From the NCBI GenBank assembly GCA_938039675.1, contig CALHUI010000014.1, forward strand, positions 124,001 through 188,000: DNA of 64,000 nucleotides, written 5' to 3'. Source of the DNA: an uncultured Cytophagales bacterium (lineage in GTDB: Bacteria > Bacteroidota > Bacteroidia > Cytophagales > Thermoflexibacteraceae). Positions 1-9,269 of the stretch are shown piece after piece. The notes beneath the pieces are model-generated. The model saw only the letters and a program-made list of their open reading frames with translations. It was not told the origin of the DNA and searched no databases. Every line of letters begins with the position of its first letter. Position 1 is the first letter of the stretch. A program made the position numbers and the translations under genes.

Positions 1-248
1 AGTGGCGAGGGGCTTTCTAATGCGGAGGTATTCACTATTTCAAACCACTGGGGCATAAATGAGTCAGTTTTATTGACACGGCAACAGATTCATGCAGGTT
101 TCCGCGCTTGTAATTGGTTGCAGCGCCGAAAATAGTCCTTGTGAGATGATTCCATTTTTTAAAGTCTTAAGCCGCTTAATCTTTACAAATAGAATTGCGA
201 CTATGTAACTGAATTTTGCAAATCTGCAAAAAATTATTGGCTATGGTC

Positions 249-1745
249 CTACTCCACCGCCTTTGTCCAGTTCATAGTACGCTTGACAGCCTCTTGCCAG
301 CCGATATAGCGTTTGTCGGCTTCGTAGCTGTTGAGTTGCGGGCGGAAATTTCGTTCTACTTTCCACAGGGCAGCGATTTGTTCTTTCGTCCACAGGTCGA
401 TGCCGATACCTGCCAGAAAGGCTGCGCCACGAGCTGCACTTTCAATAACATCGGGGCGCTGCACTTCTACACTCAGCACATCTGCCTGAAACTGCATGAG
501 CAAGTTATTGGCAGAAGCGCCGCCGTCCACTCGGAGAGCTTTCAGCGAAACTTTGTCGTCTTTGGTCATAGCGTCCAACACATCGCGGGTCTGATAGGCC
601 AGCGATTCCAGTGTGGCACGCACAATGTGCGATTTGGTTGTGCCGCGGGTCAGTCCGAAAATGGCACCGCGTGCATACATATCCCAGTAGGGCGTACCTA
701 AGCCTGCAAAGGCCGGCACTACATACACGCCGTCGGAATGAGGGACTTTGGCTGCAAAGTATTCAGAATCAGCGGCTTCATCAAGCAGTTTGAGGCCGTC
801 GCGCAGCCATTGGATGGCCGCACCCGCTATGAAAATGCTGCCTTCCAGTGCGTATTCTACCTGATTATCAATGCCCCATGCAATGGTGGTAATTAGCCCG
901 TGTTTTGATTTGACCGGTTGCTTGCCTGTATTTTTTAGTAGGAAGCAGCCTGTTCCGTAGGTGTTTTTTGCCATGCCGGGCTGGAAACAAGCATGACCGA
1001 AAAGCGCTGCCTGCTGGTCGCCTGCCACGCCCGTAATCGGTATTTCGGCACCGTCAAACAGCGATTTGTCAGTTGTGTCAAAGCTGCCTGCCGATGGGCG
1101 AACCTCAGGCAGCATCGCACGGGGAATATTCAAATGGTCTAACAGGGTTTGGTCCCAATCTAAGCTGCGGATGTTGTATAACATTGTGCGCGAAGCATTG
1201 GAGTAGTCGGTGGCATGTACCCAGCCCTTGGTCAAGTTCCAGATAAGCCAAGTGTCTATGGTGCCGAAAAGAATTTCTCCTGCTTCTGCTTTTTGCCTGA
1301 GTTCGGGGTAGGTATCCAGAATCCAAGCGAGTTTGGTGGCAGAAAAATATGCATCGGCAACCAATCCGGTGTTTTCGCGGATATAAGACTCTATGCCTTC
1401 GTTTTTGAGGCGGTCGCAAAGTTCTGCGGTGCGGCGGTCTTGCCAAACGATGGCGTTGTAAACAGGCTCTCCGGTTGTCTTATTCCACACAACGGTGGTT
1501 TCGCGCTGGTTAGTGATGCCAATGGCGCTGATGTCGGAAAATTGCAGCATTGACTGTTGCACTGCGTCTTTCATGGTCTGCAACTGCGTGTTCCAGATTT
1601 CAATGGGGTCGTGTTCTACCCATCCGGGGCGAGGGTAAATCTGGCGGAACTCTTTCTGTCCGATGCCAATCATGCGCCCGTTTTCATCAAAAATGATGCT
1701 TCGGCAACTGGTTGTACCTTGGTCAATGCTGAGGACATACTTCAT
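249..1745 (-). CDS. glpK: Glycerol kinase
   Basis: Cytoplasmic FGGY-family kinase that phosphorylates glycerol to glycerol 3-phosphate with ATP. The 498-aa length is normal for GlpK. The N-terminus carries the phosphate-binding motif 'DQGTTSCRS' (about residues 8-16). Other family blocks are 'NQRETTVVW', '[16 protein letters not shown]' and the C-terminal '[19 protein letters not shown]'. The ATG sits one base after the stop of the preceding lipoprotein gene, so it is very probably translated from the mrp-nfu-lipoprotein-glpK transcript. No glycerol facilitator (glpF) or G3P dehydrogenase (glpD) lies in the window, so the usual glp partners are elsewhere. The identification is firm; the operon context is unusual. 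Confidence 0.96.
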   Translation of the reverse strand: MKYVLSIDQGTTSCRSIIFDENGRMIGIGQKEFRQIYPRPGWVEHDPIEIWNTQLQTMKDAVQQSMLQFSDISAIGITNQRETTVVWNKTTGEPVYNAIVWQDRRTAELCDRLKNEGIESYIRENTGLVADAYFSATKLAWILDTYPELRQKAEAGEILFGTIDTWLIWNLTKGWVHATDYSNASRTMLYNIRSLDWDQTLLDHLNIPRAMLPEVRPSAGSFDTTDKSLFDGAEIPITGVAGDQQAALFGHACFQPGMAKNTYGTGCFLLKNTGKQPVKSKHGLITTIAWGIDNQVEYALEGSIFIAGAAIQWLRDGLKLLDEAADSEYFAAKVPHSDGVYVVPAFAGLGTPYWDMYARGAIFGLTRGTTKSHIVRATLESLAYQTRDVLDAMTKDDKVSLKALRVDGGASANNLLMQFQADVLSVEVQRPDVIESAARGAAFLAGIGIDLWTKEQIAALWKVERNFRPQLNSYEADKRYIGWQEAVKRTMNWTKAVE

Positions 1746-1746
1746 A

Positions 1747-2250
1747 TTACAAGCGGCGAATCATTTCTTTTTTGTCCAGAACGATACTCCACATACCGAT
1801 AAATTTGCCTTGGTGGTGTATCGGAGAGGTGTACAGCAACTGTTTGTTGTCTAATTTCTGAATATTTTCCGCAATTGCAATATTTTGCTGCACATTGTAG
1901 TTGTATGCCTCCCAAATTTCTTGCGCCTTTGGATGCAGGTCGGGCGTTTGGCGGCAGACAAAGCGGTACTCTACCACTACTTTGTTAGTTAGAGTACCGT
2001 TAATGCGGATACTGTCGCAATTGCCACTTGCCGGTATTATCAGCAGCGGTTGCAACTGCGAAACGGCGCGAATGCCTTCTTCGGCGGCCAGCCCCATAAT
2101 TTGTGCCTCGGTAACGCGTTTGAGTTTGCGTCCGCGCATTTCTTGGGCAAGCGCATTACGGTCTGTGCGGTCTTCTCTTTCACCGCAGGCAACTAAAAAA
2201 ACGAGGATAAGCCATGCAAATTTGCAGGCATCAGACAATAGGCGCGGCAT
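1747..2250 (-). CDS. DUF3365/Tll0287-like lipoprotein
   Basis: A 167-aa protein with a lipoprotein signal peptide, '[11 protein letters not shown]', so it is probably membrane-anchored in the periplasm. The body resembles the Tll0287-like (DUF3365) sensor fold: a basic N-terminal helix, a central region with '[20 protein letters not shown]', and a C-terminal strand pair '[15 protein letters not shown]'. Many relatives carry a CxxCH haem site; none is visible here, so haem binding is not supported. The start codon lies 20 bp inside the upstream nfu-like gene, and no later Met would keep the signal peptide. Family placement rests on sequence feel rather than a search; a generic hypothetical lipoprotein is the alternative. 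Confidence 0.6.
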   Translation of the reverse strand: MPRLLSDACKFAWLILVFLVACGEREDRTDRNALAQEMRGRKLKRVTEAQIMGLAAEEGIRAVSQLQPLLIIPASGNCDSIRINGTLTNKVVVEYRFVCRQTPDLHPKAQEIWEAYNYNVQQNIAIAENIQKLDNKQLLYTSPIHHQGKFIGMWSIVLDKKEMIRRL

Positions 2251-2494
2251 TGACTGCTATAACAGATTTAATTTCGGGAACATCTTTGATAATCGCCTGT
2301 TCTACACCTGCTTTGAGTGTCATCATAGACATCGGGCAGGAGCTGCACGAGCCGAGCAGTTCCAGAATAACGGTATTTTCAGAAGTGATTTCCAAAATTT
2401 TGACATTGCCACCGTCTGCTTCCAAATAGGGGCGAATGGAATCCAGCGCTTTGTCCACCCTTTCCAGTAAGTCTGTATTTGCTGATGTTTCCAT
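2231..2494 (-). CDS. NifU C-terminal domain Fe-S scaffold protein (NfuA-like)
   Basis: An 87-aa stand-alone NifU C-terminal domain, which binds or carries an Fe-S cluster to client apoproteins in the cytoplasm. The hallmark CxxC is present as 'LGSCSSCPMSMMTLKAGVE' near residues 48-66, preceded by 'SIRPYLEADGGNVKILEI', the standard start of this domain. It lies 10 bp downstream of the Mrp-family ATPase gene, another Fe-S carrier, which fits a two-gene Fe-S maturation module. Its 3' end overlaps the next lipoprotein gene by 20 bp, suggesting translational coupling. Confidence 0.93.
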   Translation of the reverse strand: METSANTDLLERVDKALDSIRPYLEADGGNVKILEITSENTVILELLGSCSSCPMSMMTLKAGVEQAIIKDVPEIKSVIAVNAAPIV

Positions 2495-2504
2495 AATTGA
2501 AAAG

Positions 2505-3584
2505 TTATGCTTTTGCCAGTTCCATCTGTGCGTTGCGCATGGCTACGTATCTTGCCAGACTTTCCGCCAGTTCTTTAAACGATGCAGCCATAATATCGTT
2601 GCTCATAACTACCGGCCTGCCGTTGTCGCCTGCTTCGCGGATGCTTTGCACCAACGGTATTTCGCCGAGAAAGGGCACTTCGTTACGTTTGGCAAGTATT
2701 TTACCGCCGTCTTTGCCAAACAGGTAATATTTATTTTCGGGTAATTCTTCCGGAGTGAAATAGGCCATATTCTCAATTACGCCCAAAATAGGTACGTTAA
2801 TCATTTTTTGGCGGAACATGGCAAGCCCTTTTTGTGCATCGGCAAGCGCTACTTTTTGGGGAGTAGTAACAATTACCGCACCTGTTACCGGTACGGTTTG
2901 TACCAGCGTAAGGTGGATATCGCTTGTGCCCGGAGGCAGGTCTACCAACAGGTAGTCCAAATCGCCCCAGTCGGCATCGCTGATGAATTGGCGTAGCGCC
3001 GAGCTCGCCATCGGTCCGCGCCATACAAGGGCATCTTCGGGCGGCGCCAGAAAACCGATGGAAAGCAATTTAACACCGTATTGCTCAATCGGGACAATCA
3101 GATTGCGCTCGTTTTTTTTGATGACACCCGGGCGCGCACTTTCGCAGTTAAACATAGTAGGCAAGGAAGGGCCAAAAATATCGGCATCTATAATGCCCAC
3201 TTTGGCACCGCTCTGCGCCAGTGCAATGGCAAGGTTAGCTGTTACGGTAGATTTACCCACTCCGCCTTTGCCCGATGCAATGGCGATAATGTTTTTCACG
3301 CCGGGTAGCAGTTGCTCATTGTTGCGGAGGCTGGTAACGTTTGCCGTCATATGGATTTGCACCGCAAGGTCGGGCGATACGTGCTCGGCAATTGCTTTTT
3401 CGCAGTTCTGACGAATCAATTCTTTCAGCGGGCAGGCCGGAGTAGTCAGCACCACAGTGAAACTCACGCGGTTACCCGCAACCTGCACGTCGCGAATCAT
3501 ATTCAAGGATACTAAATCGCGCTTCAAATCAGGCTCTTCCACATGTGAAAGTGCCTGTAAAATATCTTCATTTGTATAGGTCAT
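2505..3584 (-). CDS. mrp: Mrp/NBP35-family Fe-S carrier ATPase
   Basis: Cytoplasmic P-loop ATPase (ApbC/Mrp) that assembles or transfers Fe-S clusters. The 359-aa chain has an N-terminal MIP18/DUF59 domain (residues 1-80, 'ALSHVEEPDLKRDLVSLNMI') followed by the deviant Walker A 'SGKGGVGKSTVTANLAIAL' at about 105-123. The later blocks 'DADIFGPSLPTMF', 'LLVDLPPGTSDIHLTL' and 'GVIENMAYF' are typical of the family. The conserved CxxC seen in many members is replaced by 'YFTPEELPENKYYLFG', as in numerous bacterial homologues, so a lost motif should not be inferred. It is the first gene of a minus-strand operon with nfu, a lipoprotein and glpK. Confidence 0.95.
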   Translation of the reverse strand: MTYTNEDILQALSHVEEPDLKRDLVSLNMIRDVQVAGNRVSFTVVLTTPACPLKELIRQNCEKAIAEHVSPDLAVQIHMTANVTSLRNNEQLLPGVKNIIAIASGKGGVGKSTVTANLAIALAQSGAKVGIIDADIFGPSLPTMFNCESARPGVIKKNERNLIVPIEQYGVKLLSIGFLAPPEDALVWRGPMASSALRQFISDADWGDLDYLLVDLPPGTSDIHLTLVQTVPVTGAVIVTTPQKVALADAQKGLAMFRQKMINVPILGVIENMAYFTPEELPENKYYLFGKDGGKILAKRNEVPFLGEIPLVQSIREAGDNGRPVVMSNDIMAASFKELAESLARYVAMRNAQMELAKA

Positions 3585-3687
3585 ACTTTGATAAGGTTCA
3601 AAAAGTGTTGCAATTTACGCCCAAATTGTCTTAGCTTAACGTTTTGACGAAACGATTGGTTTACACTGCGGGTACAAGTGTCCGATT

Positions 3688-3707
3688 ACGAACACCTGCC
3701 TGTTCGT
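3688..3707. promoter_or_regulatory. Inverted repeat ACGAACA-N6-TGTTCGT, operator-like
   Basis: A perfect 7-bp inverted repeat with a 6-bp spacer lies in the 213-bp gap between divergent mrp and the ABC exporter genes, about 90 bp before the ABC ATPase start. It has no T-run, so it looks more like a protein-binding dyad than a terminator. No regulator gene is adjacent; function is inferred only from position and symmetry. Confidence 0.35.
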
Positions 3708-3797
3708 TAGAAGTACAATATCGGGAAATAATTTTTGCAATCTACTCATTTTGAACGAGTTACTAAATGGTACTAAATTAGCTTAGAAAGTGGACGT

Positions 3798-4490
3798 ATG
3801 AACCCTATTATTCGCACGGTAAATCTGACAAAGGTATATGCCAGCGGCAACGTAGATACGGTTGCTCTGCGGGATATTAATTTAACCGTGCAGGAGGGTG
3901 AGTTTGTCAGCATCATGGGCCCTTCGGGTTGCGGCAAATCATCGCTGCTGAACCTGTTATCGCTAATGGATAAGCCGACTTTGGGAGAGTTGTATTTTAT
4001 GGACAAGCCAACCTCTCAACTCAGCGACAGGCAGCGCGCAGAGTTGCGTCGCTATCATATTGGCTTTGTTTTTCAGAGTTTTAACCTGATTGAAGAATTG
4101 ACCGTAGCTGAAAATATAGCACTGCCTTTGATTTATCAGCGAGTCCCTGAGGCAGAGCGGATGCATCGGGTCAATCAGGTTATGAAGCAGTTGGATGTTT
4201 TGCACAAAGGCCATTTTTATCCGATGCAGTTGTCCGGCGGGCATCAGCAGCGTGTGGCCGTGGCTCGTGCGATTGTAACCCGCCCCCGCATCCTGTTTGC
4301 TGACGAACCCACAGGCAATTTGGATTCGCAGCACGGTCAGGAAGTCATGGAAATTCTTTCCGACCTCAACGACAAGGGCACTACCATTGTAATGGTAACT
4401 CACTCGCCTCAGTATGCGGAGTTCAGCCAGCGCACCATCCACCTGTTCGACGGGCAGGTAGTCAGCGGTGCGATTAGTCAATTTCGTTAA
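3798..4490 (+). CDS. ABC transporter ATP-binding protein (MacB/LolD type)
   Basis: A 230-aa nucleotide-binding subunit of a MacB/LolD-class (type VII) ABC system. Walker A is 'GPSGCGKSS' (about residues 41-49), the Q-loop 'VFQSFNLIEELTV', the signature 'LSGGHQQRVAVARAI' and Walker B 'ILFADEPTGNLD'; the switch His is in 'MVTHSP'. The signature reads LSGGH rather than LSGGQ, a small deviation. The permease follows 20 bp later on the same strand, so the two genes form one unit. Such complexes move lipoproteins, peptides or drugs from the inner membrane or periplasm; substrate cannot be told from sequence. Confidence 0.93.
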   Translation: MNPIIRTVNLTKVYASGNVDTVALRDINLTVQEGEFVSIMGPSGCGKSSLLNLLSLMDKPTLGELYFMDKPTSQLSDRQRAELRRYHIGFVFQSFNLIEELTVAENIALPLIYQRVPEAERMHRVNQVMKQLDVLHKGHFYPMQLSGGHQQRVAVARAIVTRPRILFADEPTGNLDSQHGQEVMEILSDLNDKGTTIVMVTHSPQYAEFSQRTIHLFDGQVVSGAISQFR

Positions 4491-4510
4491 AATTCAATCC
4501 GTGAAGGCAA

Positions 4511-6973
4511 GTGCTGAAAGACTGGTTTAAACTTTCCCTAAGTAATTTGTTGAAAAACAGGCTCTATACGTTTCTGAACGTACTTGGTCTGTCTATTGGG
4601 GTTGCAGCCTTTACAGTGCTGTTTTTGTTGTTTATCCACGAAACACAATACGATAATTTTCACCCCAATATTGATAAACTCTACCGCATTACGCAAGAAA
4701 TTAACCAAAGCGGTGTAGGTGAACATTCGGCCAGTGTGCCGTTTCCTTTGGGGCCTACTTTGGCTGCCGATTATCCGGAAAAAATAAAAACTTTTGTTCG
4801 CCTGTTCAATTTTCAATCTCCGTCGCTTTCTGTCAGCTACGACGAACGTAAATTTAACGAACAGCGGTTTTTCTTTGCCGACAGCAGTTTTTTGCAAGTA
4901 TTCGGCTTCGCCCTGTCGAAAGGCAATGCGGCAACCGCATTGCGTGAGTCCAACAGCGTGATTTTGACAGAGGCCACAGCCCGCCGCTATTTTGGCAAAG
5001 AAAATGCTCTTGGGCGCCAACTACTGTTTCAGGGCAGCATCCCGCTGAAAGTTACGGGGGTTGTAGCCGAAAGCCCGCGCCGTTCGCATATTGATTTTGA
5101 CTTTATTGCTTCATTTACCACCTTAGACCGGATGAGCGTAAGCACATTCCGCGACAACTGGGTGTGGAATCCCTGCTGGACGTATGTAGTACTGCAACCC
5201 GATGTTAAGCAAAGCGATATTGCTACTTTGTTTGGCGATTTGATAGACAATTATTTCCCTGAAAGTATTGCCGCCAATGTCCGCCTGTATTTGCAACCTG
5301 TATCGGCCATTCACCTAACCTCCAATCTGGACTATGAAATCAGTGCCAACGGAGACATTCGCTATGTCTATATTTTTGGAGGAATGGCAGTATTTATTTT
5401 ACTAATTTCGGTAATTAATTTTACCAATATCAGTACGGCCATGGCATCGGCACGTGTGCGTTCGGTCATGGTGATTAAAGCGATAGGTGCTTCTCGCAGC
5501 GAGCTGTTCTGGTTTTACCTGACCGAATCGGCAATTATCGGCGGCTTTGCCGTCATTGCAGGCTTTATTTTGGTAGAGATTATTTCGCCTTTTCTGACCG
5601 ACCTTTCCGGCAATCCGCTGCAAGGTTCTGTTTTGAGCGAACAAAACATGCTCATCGGTATTTTGGGTGCGGGTATTCTGTCGGGTTTTTTGGCCGGTAT
5701 CTATCCTGCCTATTACCTCTCGTCTTTTGAAATCGGTAATCTGTATCACGGACGCTTGCTCAAAGTGCGCAGCGGCAGGCGTTCCCGAAGCATATTGGTT
5801 GTTGTGCAGTTCAGCATTTCCCTTCTTCTTTTTGTTACTACCATCGTGAGCAGCAGGCAGTTAGAGTTTTTGCGCAATGCCAAACTGGGCTTTGACCAAG
5901 AACAGATTGTGGTTGTGCCGGTTGCTAACAGCCGCATCGCACAGGTATTTCCCGAATTTAAGGAGAAGTTATTGAATACGCCTGCTATTGCTTCGGTAAC
6001 TGCCATGGAAGAAGTATTAGGCAAGAGTTACCAAACGCACGAGTTCTACAACGAAGAAAAAGGCAGCAGTTTTTACCCTTCTATTATTGTCAGCCACGAC
6101 TTTATCCGCACCTTCAACATTGAAATTATTGAAGGCCGCGATTTTATTTCGCGCAGCGGCAAGCCACAGGGCTATGATAGCGACTTTGGCGTAGTAGAAG
6201 ATATGTTCGATTACTTTGATGAAGATGAGCGGAATGCGGTCATCATCAACGAAGCAATGGTGGAATACATGGGCTGGGGAAGCCCGATAAACGCCATCGG
6301 CAAAACCCTGAGCCGCCGAACGGGTAATGAAAAAGTAATCGGCGTGGTGAAAAATTTCCACTTTTCATCGTTGCATAAACACGTAGCCCCGTTTGTGATT
6401 GATTTGGCAGGTGAAAACATCAACCGAAACTACATTAAGTATGTGGCAGTGAAAATCAAGCCCGACCAAATCAGTCAGGGCATACAAGCCATAGGAAGGG
6501 CATGGGCGGCACTCAATCCTTTGCAGGCATTTGATTATTTTTTCCTCAAAGAAAAATTAGACAAGCTCTACATCAAGGAGCAGCAGTTGAAGCATATCAG
6601 CATTTGGCTGACTGCCATTGCCATTCTGCTAGCTTGTATGGGGCTTTTTGGCTTGTCCTCGTTTGTGGTGGAGCAGCAACGCCGCGAAATCGGCATCCGC
6701 AAAGCCATTGGCGCATATGATTACCAGTTGGTAGCTTATCTGGGTATGCGCTTCCTGTGGATGATTCTGTTGAGCATAGCTGTTACGCTTCCGGCGAGCT
6801 ACTTACTGATGCGCCAATGGCTGTCTTCTTTCCCTTACCACATTGAACTTTCCCCCGATATCTTCTTAATATCGGGAGGTATTATCTTGATAGTCAGTGC
6901 AATAGCCATCGCTTACCACACCATTCGTGCGGCTCGGTTTACGCCGATGGAAACCATTGTACGGACGTGGTAA
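4511..6973 (+). CDS. ABC transporter permease, FtsX/MacB type, duplicated permease core
   Basis: An 820-aa inner-membrane permease of the Bacteroidota double-FtsX type. An N-terminal membrane helix (about 20-42) precedes a MacB-like periplasmic core. Three helices follow around 285-405, then a fourth at about 430-450 ('SILVVVQFSISLLLF'), a second periplasmic core, and three C-terminal helices between 680 and 800. The FtsX signature occurs near the end as 'QQRREIGIRKAIGA', with a weaker copy at 'ARVRSVMVIKAIGASRSEL'. The start is a GTG, since no ATG precedes the conserved 'LKDWFKLSLSNLLKNRLYT' segment. It pairs with the ATPase 20 bp upstream. No HlyD-type adaptor is linked. Confidence 0.92.
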   Translation: MLKDWFKLSLSNLLKNRLYTFLNVLGLSIGVAAFTVLFLLFIHETQYDNFHPNIDKLYRITQEINQSGVGEHSASVPFPLGPTLAADYPEKIKTFVRLFNFQSPSLSVSYDERKFNEQRFFFADSSFLQVFGFALSKGNAATALRESNSVILTEATARRYFGKENALGRQLLFQGSIPLKVTGVVAESPRRSHIDFDFIASFTTLDRMSVSTFRDNWVWNPCWTYVVLQPDVKQSDIATLFGDLIDNYFPESIAANVRLYLQPVSAIHLTSNLDYEISANGDIRYVYIFGGMAVFILLISVINFTNISTAMASARVRSVMVIKAIGASRSELFWFYLTESAIIGGFAVIAGFILVEIISPFLTDLSGNPLQGSVLSEQNMLIGILGAGILSGFLAGIYPAYYLSSFEIGNLYHGRLLKVRSGRRSRSILVVVQFSISLLLFVTTIVSSRQLEFLRNAKLGFDQEQIVVVPVANSRIAQVFPEFKEKLLNTPAIASVTAMEEVLGKSYQTHEFYNEEKGSSFYPSIIVSHDFIRTFNIEIIEGRDFISRSGKPQGYDSDFGVVEDMFDYFDEDERNAVIINEAMVEYMGWGSPINAIGKTLSRRTGNEKVIGVVKNFHFSSLHKHVAPFVIDLAGENINRNYIKYVAVKIKPDQISQGIQAIGRAWAALNPLQAFDYFFLKEKLDKLYIKEQQLKHISIWLTAIAILLACMGLFGLSSFVVEQQRREIGIRKAIGAYDYQLVAYLGMRFLWMILLSIAVTLPASYLLMRQWLSSFPYHIELSPDIFLISGGIILIVSAIAIAYHTIRAARFTPMETIVRTW

Positions 6974-6976
6974 GGT

Positions 6977-7684
6977 TTAAATATCTCCCAGCTGCGGACG
7001 GAGCAGCAATTCCTCTACAACGGTATAGCGGGAAAGTTGCCATGCACCTACAACGGCTTTACCAATATCGTGGGCAGGCATAAAGCGCGATTCGGGCAAG
7101 TCCACACCTGCCCAACTGTCAGTAAGGGTTGCCCCCGGCAGAATAGCCGTTACGCGCACGTTGTGAGGTTTCATTTCTTCGCGCAGCACTTTGGTCATGC
7201 CCAGCAGCGCAAATTTGGAAATGCAATAGCTGCCACCGTTAGTATAAGGAATAATACTTGCCGTGGAGCAAATATTGAAAATATGACCATCCTTACGGGT
7301 CATCATGGCGGGCAACAGGGCACGCGTCAGATGGTAGGCACTGTAAAGGTTGGTTTTCATTTGCTGCTCTAATACGCCTTCTGCTTCATTGTGGATTTGC
7401 CCGGGCATAAAAACGCCTGTATTATTAACCAATACATCAATAGGCTGTTGCAGGCTGTTGATAAAATCGGCAAAAGCTGCCACTGATGCCTGCTGCGAAA
7501 GGTCGGCGGCAAACGCATGTACCTGTACGCCATATTGCTTACCAATGGCATCGGCTGTTGCCTGCAAAGTAGCCTGATTACGTGCGCAGAGAATCAGCCG
7601 AAAGCCAATGGCGGCAAACTGCTCTGCTATAGCCTTGCCGATGCCTCGGCTGCTGCCTGTAATAACTGCGATGGGTTGCGACAT
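6977..7684 (-). CDS. Short-chain dehydrogenase/reductase
   Basis: A 235-aa classical SDR oxidoreductase using NAD(P). The Rossmann glycine motif is 'GSSRGIGKAIAEQF' (residues 10-23), the second motif reads NNTG in 'LVNNTGVF' rather than the commoner NNAG, and the catalytic Ser and Tyr-Lys appear in 'NICSTASIIPYTNGGSYCISKFA'. Substrate cannot be predicted. The gene is convergent with the ABC permease, ending 3 bp from its stop codon, and is a single-gene unit. Confidence 0.9.
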   Translation of the reverse strand: MSQPIAVITGSSRGIGKAIAEQFAAIGFRLILCARNQATLQATADAIGKQYGVQVHAFAADLSQQASVAAFADFINSLQQPIDVLVNNTGVFMPGQIHNEAEGVLEQQMKTNLYSAYHLTRALLPAMMTRKDGHIFNICSTASIIPYTNGGSYCISKFALLGMTKVLREEMKPHNVRVTAILPGATLTDSWAGVDLPESRFMPAHDIGKAVVGAWQLSRYTVVEELLLRPQLGDI

Positions 7685-7804
7685 TAGTTAAGTGGTTAAA
7701 AGTGATTCAGTGGTTGAACGGGATAGGATAGTTAACCGGTAATTTAAAGTAAACCTTAAATTTGCAGCCGTAAAGTTTACATAAGTTTTATGCAAAACAT
7801 TTTT

Positions 7805-7850
7805 TCTCTGTGCACTTCGTGATTGAACCTTTGTGCTCCCTGCGGTAAAA
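7805..7850. repeat. Possible intergenic repeat of the 'CTTTGTGC..CTTTGCGG' kind
   Basis: This intergenic stretch has the rhythm of tandem near-copies of a 'TGTGC-CTTCGTG-A' unit: 'CTCTGTGCACTTCGTG' then 'CCTTTGTGCTCCCTGCGG'. Similar G/T-rich degenerate units are scattered in intergenic DNA of many bacteria. Only one cluster occurs here, so repetitiveness in this genome is inferred and not shown. Confidence 0.3.
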
Positions 7851-7890
7851 ACTGCTCTGGGTTTACTTGTGCAAAATAAACAATTAAGGC

Positions 7891-9183
7891 TTATCTGCTG
7901 TTCATTAGGTCTTCTATTTCTTCGGCCAAAATTGGAATATGTGCCATCAAGTCTGTATTGCCGTTTTCGGTGATGAGGATATTGTTTTCTAAACGAATAC
8001 CGAATCCTTCTTCAGGGATATAAATACCCGGCTCGCAGGTAAACACCATACCCGGCTCAAATACGTGGTAGCGGCTGCCATAGTCGTGCACATCCAGCCC
8101 TAAGTGATGGGAAGTGCCGTGCATAAAGTACTTTTTGTACAGCGGATTTTCGGGGTCTTGTCGGGCGACTTCGTGCCTGTCCAACAGCCCCAGCCCGATT
8201 AGTTCCGATTCCATTAACTTGCCTACTTCTTTGTGGTAATCTATCCAGTTATTGCCCGTAACGAGCATAGCCTTGGCTTCCAGCATGACGCGGTGAACGG
8301 CACTGTAAACTGCTTTCTGGCGTTCGGTAAAGCGTCCGCTCACGGGCAGTACTCGTGTCAGGTCGGCGTTGTAGTTGGCATATTGTGCCGCCACATCGAG
8401 CAGCAGTACATCGCCCGCATGGCATTGTCGATTGTTTTCTATGTAGTGCAATACACAGGAATTAGCTCCCGAAGCAATAATGGGCATGTAGGCAAAACCA
8501 TTAGAGCGGTTGCGAATAAATTCGTGAATGAGTTCGGCTTCAATTTCGTACTCCCAAACGCCCGGGCGCACAAAACCCAGCAGGCGACGGAAACCTTTGG
8601 CGGTAATATCAATAGCCGTTTGCAGTTGTTCTACTTCGCGGACAGATTTTACGGCACGCAAACGGTGCATAATAGGCTGCAAGCGCTCATATTTGTGTAA
8701 GGGGTATTTTTCCTTGCAGTAACGAATAAAACGGTCATCGCGAGTTTGTACTTCGCTGCTGTTGCGCAGGTGCTCGTTCGTATTCAGGTACAAATACTCG
8801 GCTTCAAAGGCTAATCCGTTAAAAATATTGGCGAACTGATGCGTCCAGTAAATAGTTTGAATGCCCGACAGTTGACGGGCTTCTTCTTTGGTAAGTTTAT
8901 GTCCTTCCCAAATGGCGATGTGTTCGTTGGTTTCGCGCAGAAACAGAATTTCGCGGTGCTTTGCTTCCTTAGCATCGGGGAAGATAAGTAAAATGGTCTC
9001 TTCTTGGTCTATTCCGCTCAGGTAAAACAGGTCGGTTTGTTGCTTGAAGCCCATCGTGCCGTCGGCATTGGTAGGCATAATATCATTGGCATTGAACACT
9101 GCCAGCCCGCCCGGTTTGAGGTGGCGACGGAATTTTTCGCGATTATGAATAAACAAGTCGGAGGGTATCGGTTTGTAACGCAT
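7891..9183 (-). CDS. pepP: Xaa-Pro aminopeptidase (aminopeptidase P family, M24B)
   Basis: A 430-aa cytoplasmic dinuclear metallopeptidase that removes N-terminal residues preceding proline. An N-terminal AMP_N domain (residues 1-130, 'NDIMPTNADGTMGFKQQTDLF') is followed by the pita-bread M24 domain. Expected metal ligands are visible in 'LLLDVAAQYANYNADLTRVL' (two Asp), 'MHGTSHHLGLDVHD' (His), 'CEPGIYIPEEGFGIRLEN' (Glu) and the terminal Glu-containing strand. Length and order match PepP. The gene stands alone, divergent from the lipoprotein-HIT-kinase operon. Confidence 0.94.
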   Translation of the reverse strand: MRYKPIPSDLFIHNREKFRRHLKPGGLAVFNANDIMPTNADGTMGFKQQTDLFYLSGIDQEETILLIFPDAKEAKHREILFLRETNEHIAIWEGHKLTKEEARQLSGIQTIYWTHQFANIFNGLAFEAEYLYLNTNEHLRNSSEVQTRDDRFIRYCKEKYPLHKYERLQPIMHRLRAVKSVREVEQLQTAIDITAKGFRRLLGFVRPGVWEYEIEAELIHEFIRNRSNGFAYMPIIASGANSCVLHYIENNRQCHAGDVLLLDVAAQYANYNADLTRVLPVSGRFTERQKAVYSAVHRVMLEAKAMLVTGNNWIDYHKEVGKLMESELIGLGLLDRHEVARQDPENPLYKKYFMHGTSHHLGLDVHDYGSRYHVFEPGMVFTCEPGIYIPEEGFGIRLENNILITENGNTDLMAHIPILAEEIEDLMNSR

Positions 9184-9229
9184 AGTTTCGTTTGAGAAGA
9201 TAAATGGGCAACAAGTCTATGCAATTTGG

Positions 9230-9237
9230 TAATTTTG
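9230..9237 (+). promoter_or_regulatory. Putative -7 promoter element TAATTTTG
   Basis: Exact match to the Bacteroidota -7 consensus TAnnTTTG, followed by C, 33 bp before the lipoprotein start. No convincing -33 TTTG at the expected spacing, so support is partial. Confidence 0.4.
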
Positions 9238-9269
9238 CACAAATGTTTCGTTCATCCTTAAGCTAAAGC

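Noticed and set aside
216-701. 161-aa plus-strand ORF
   Set aside because: Lies antisense to the 3' end of glpK and shows no domain or signal; a shadow frame.
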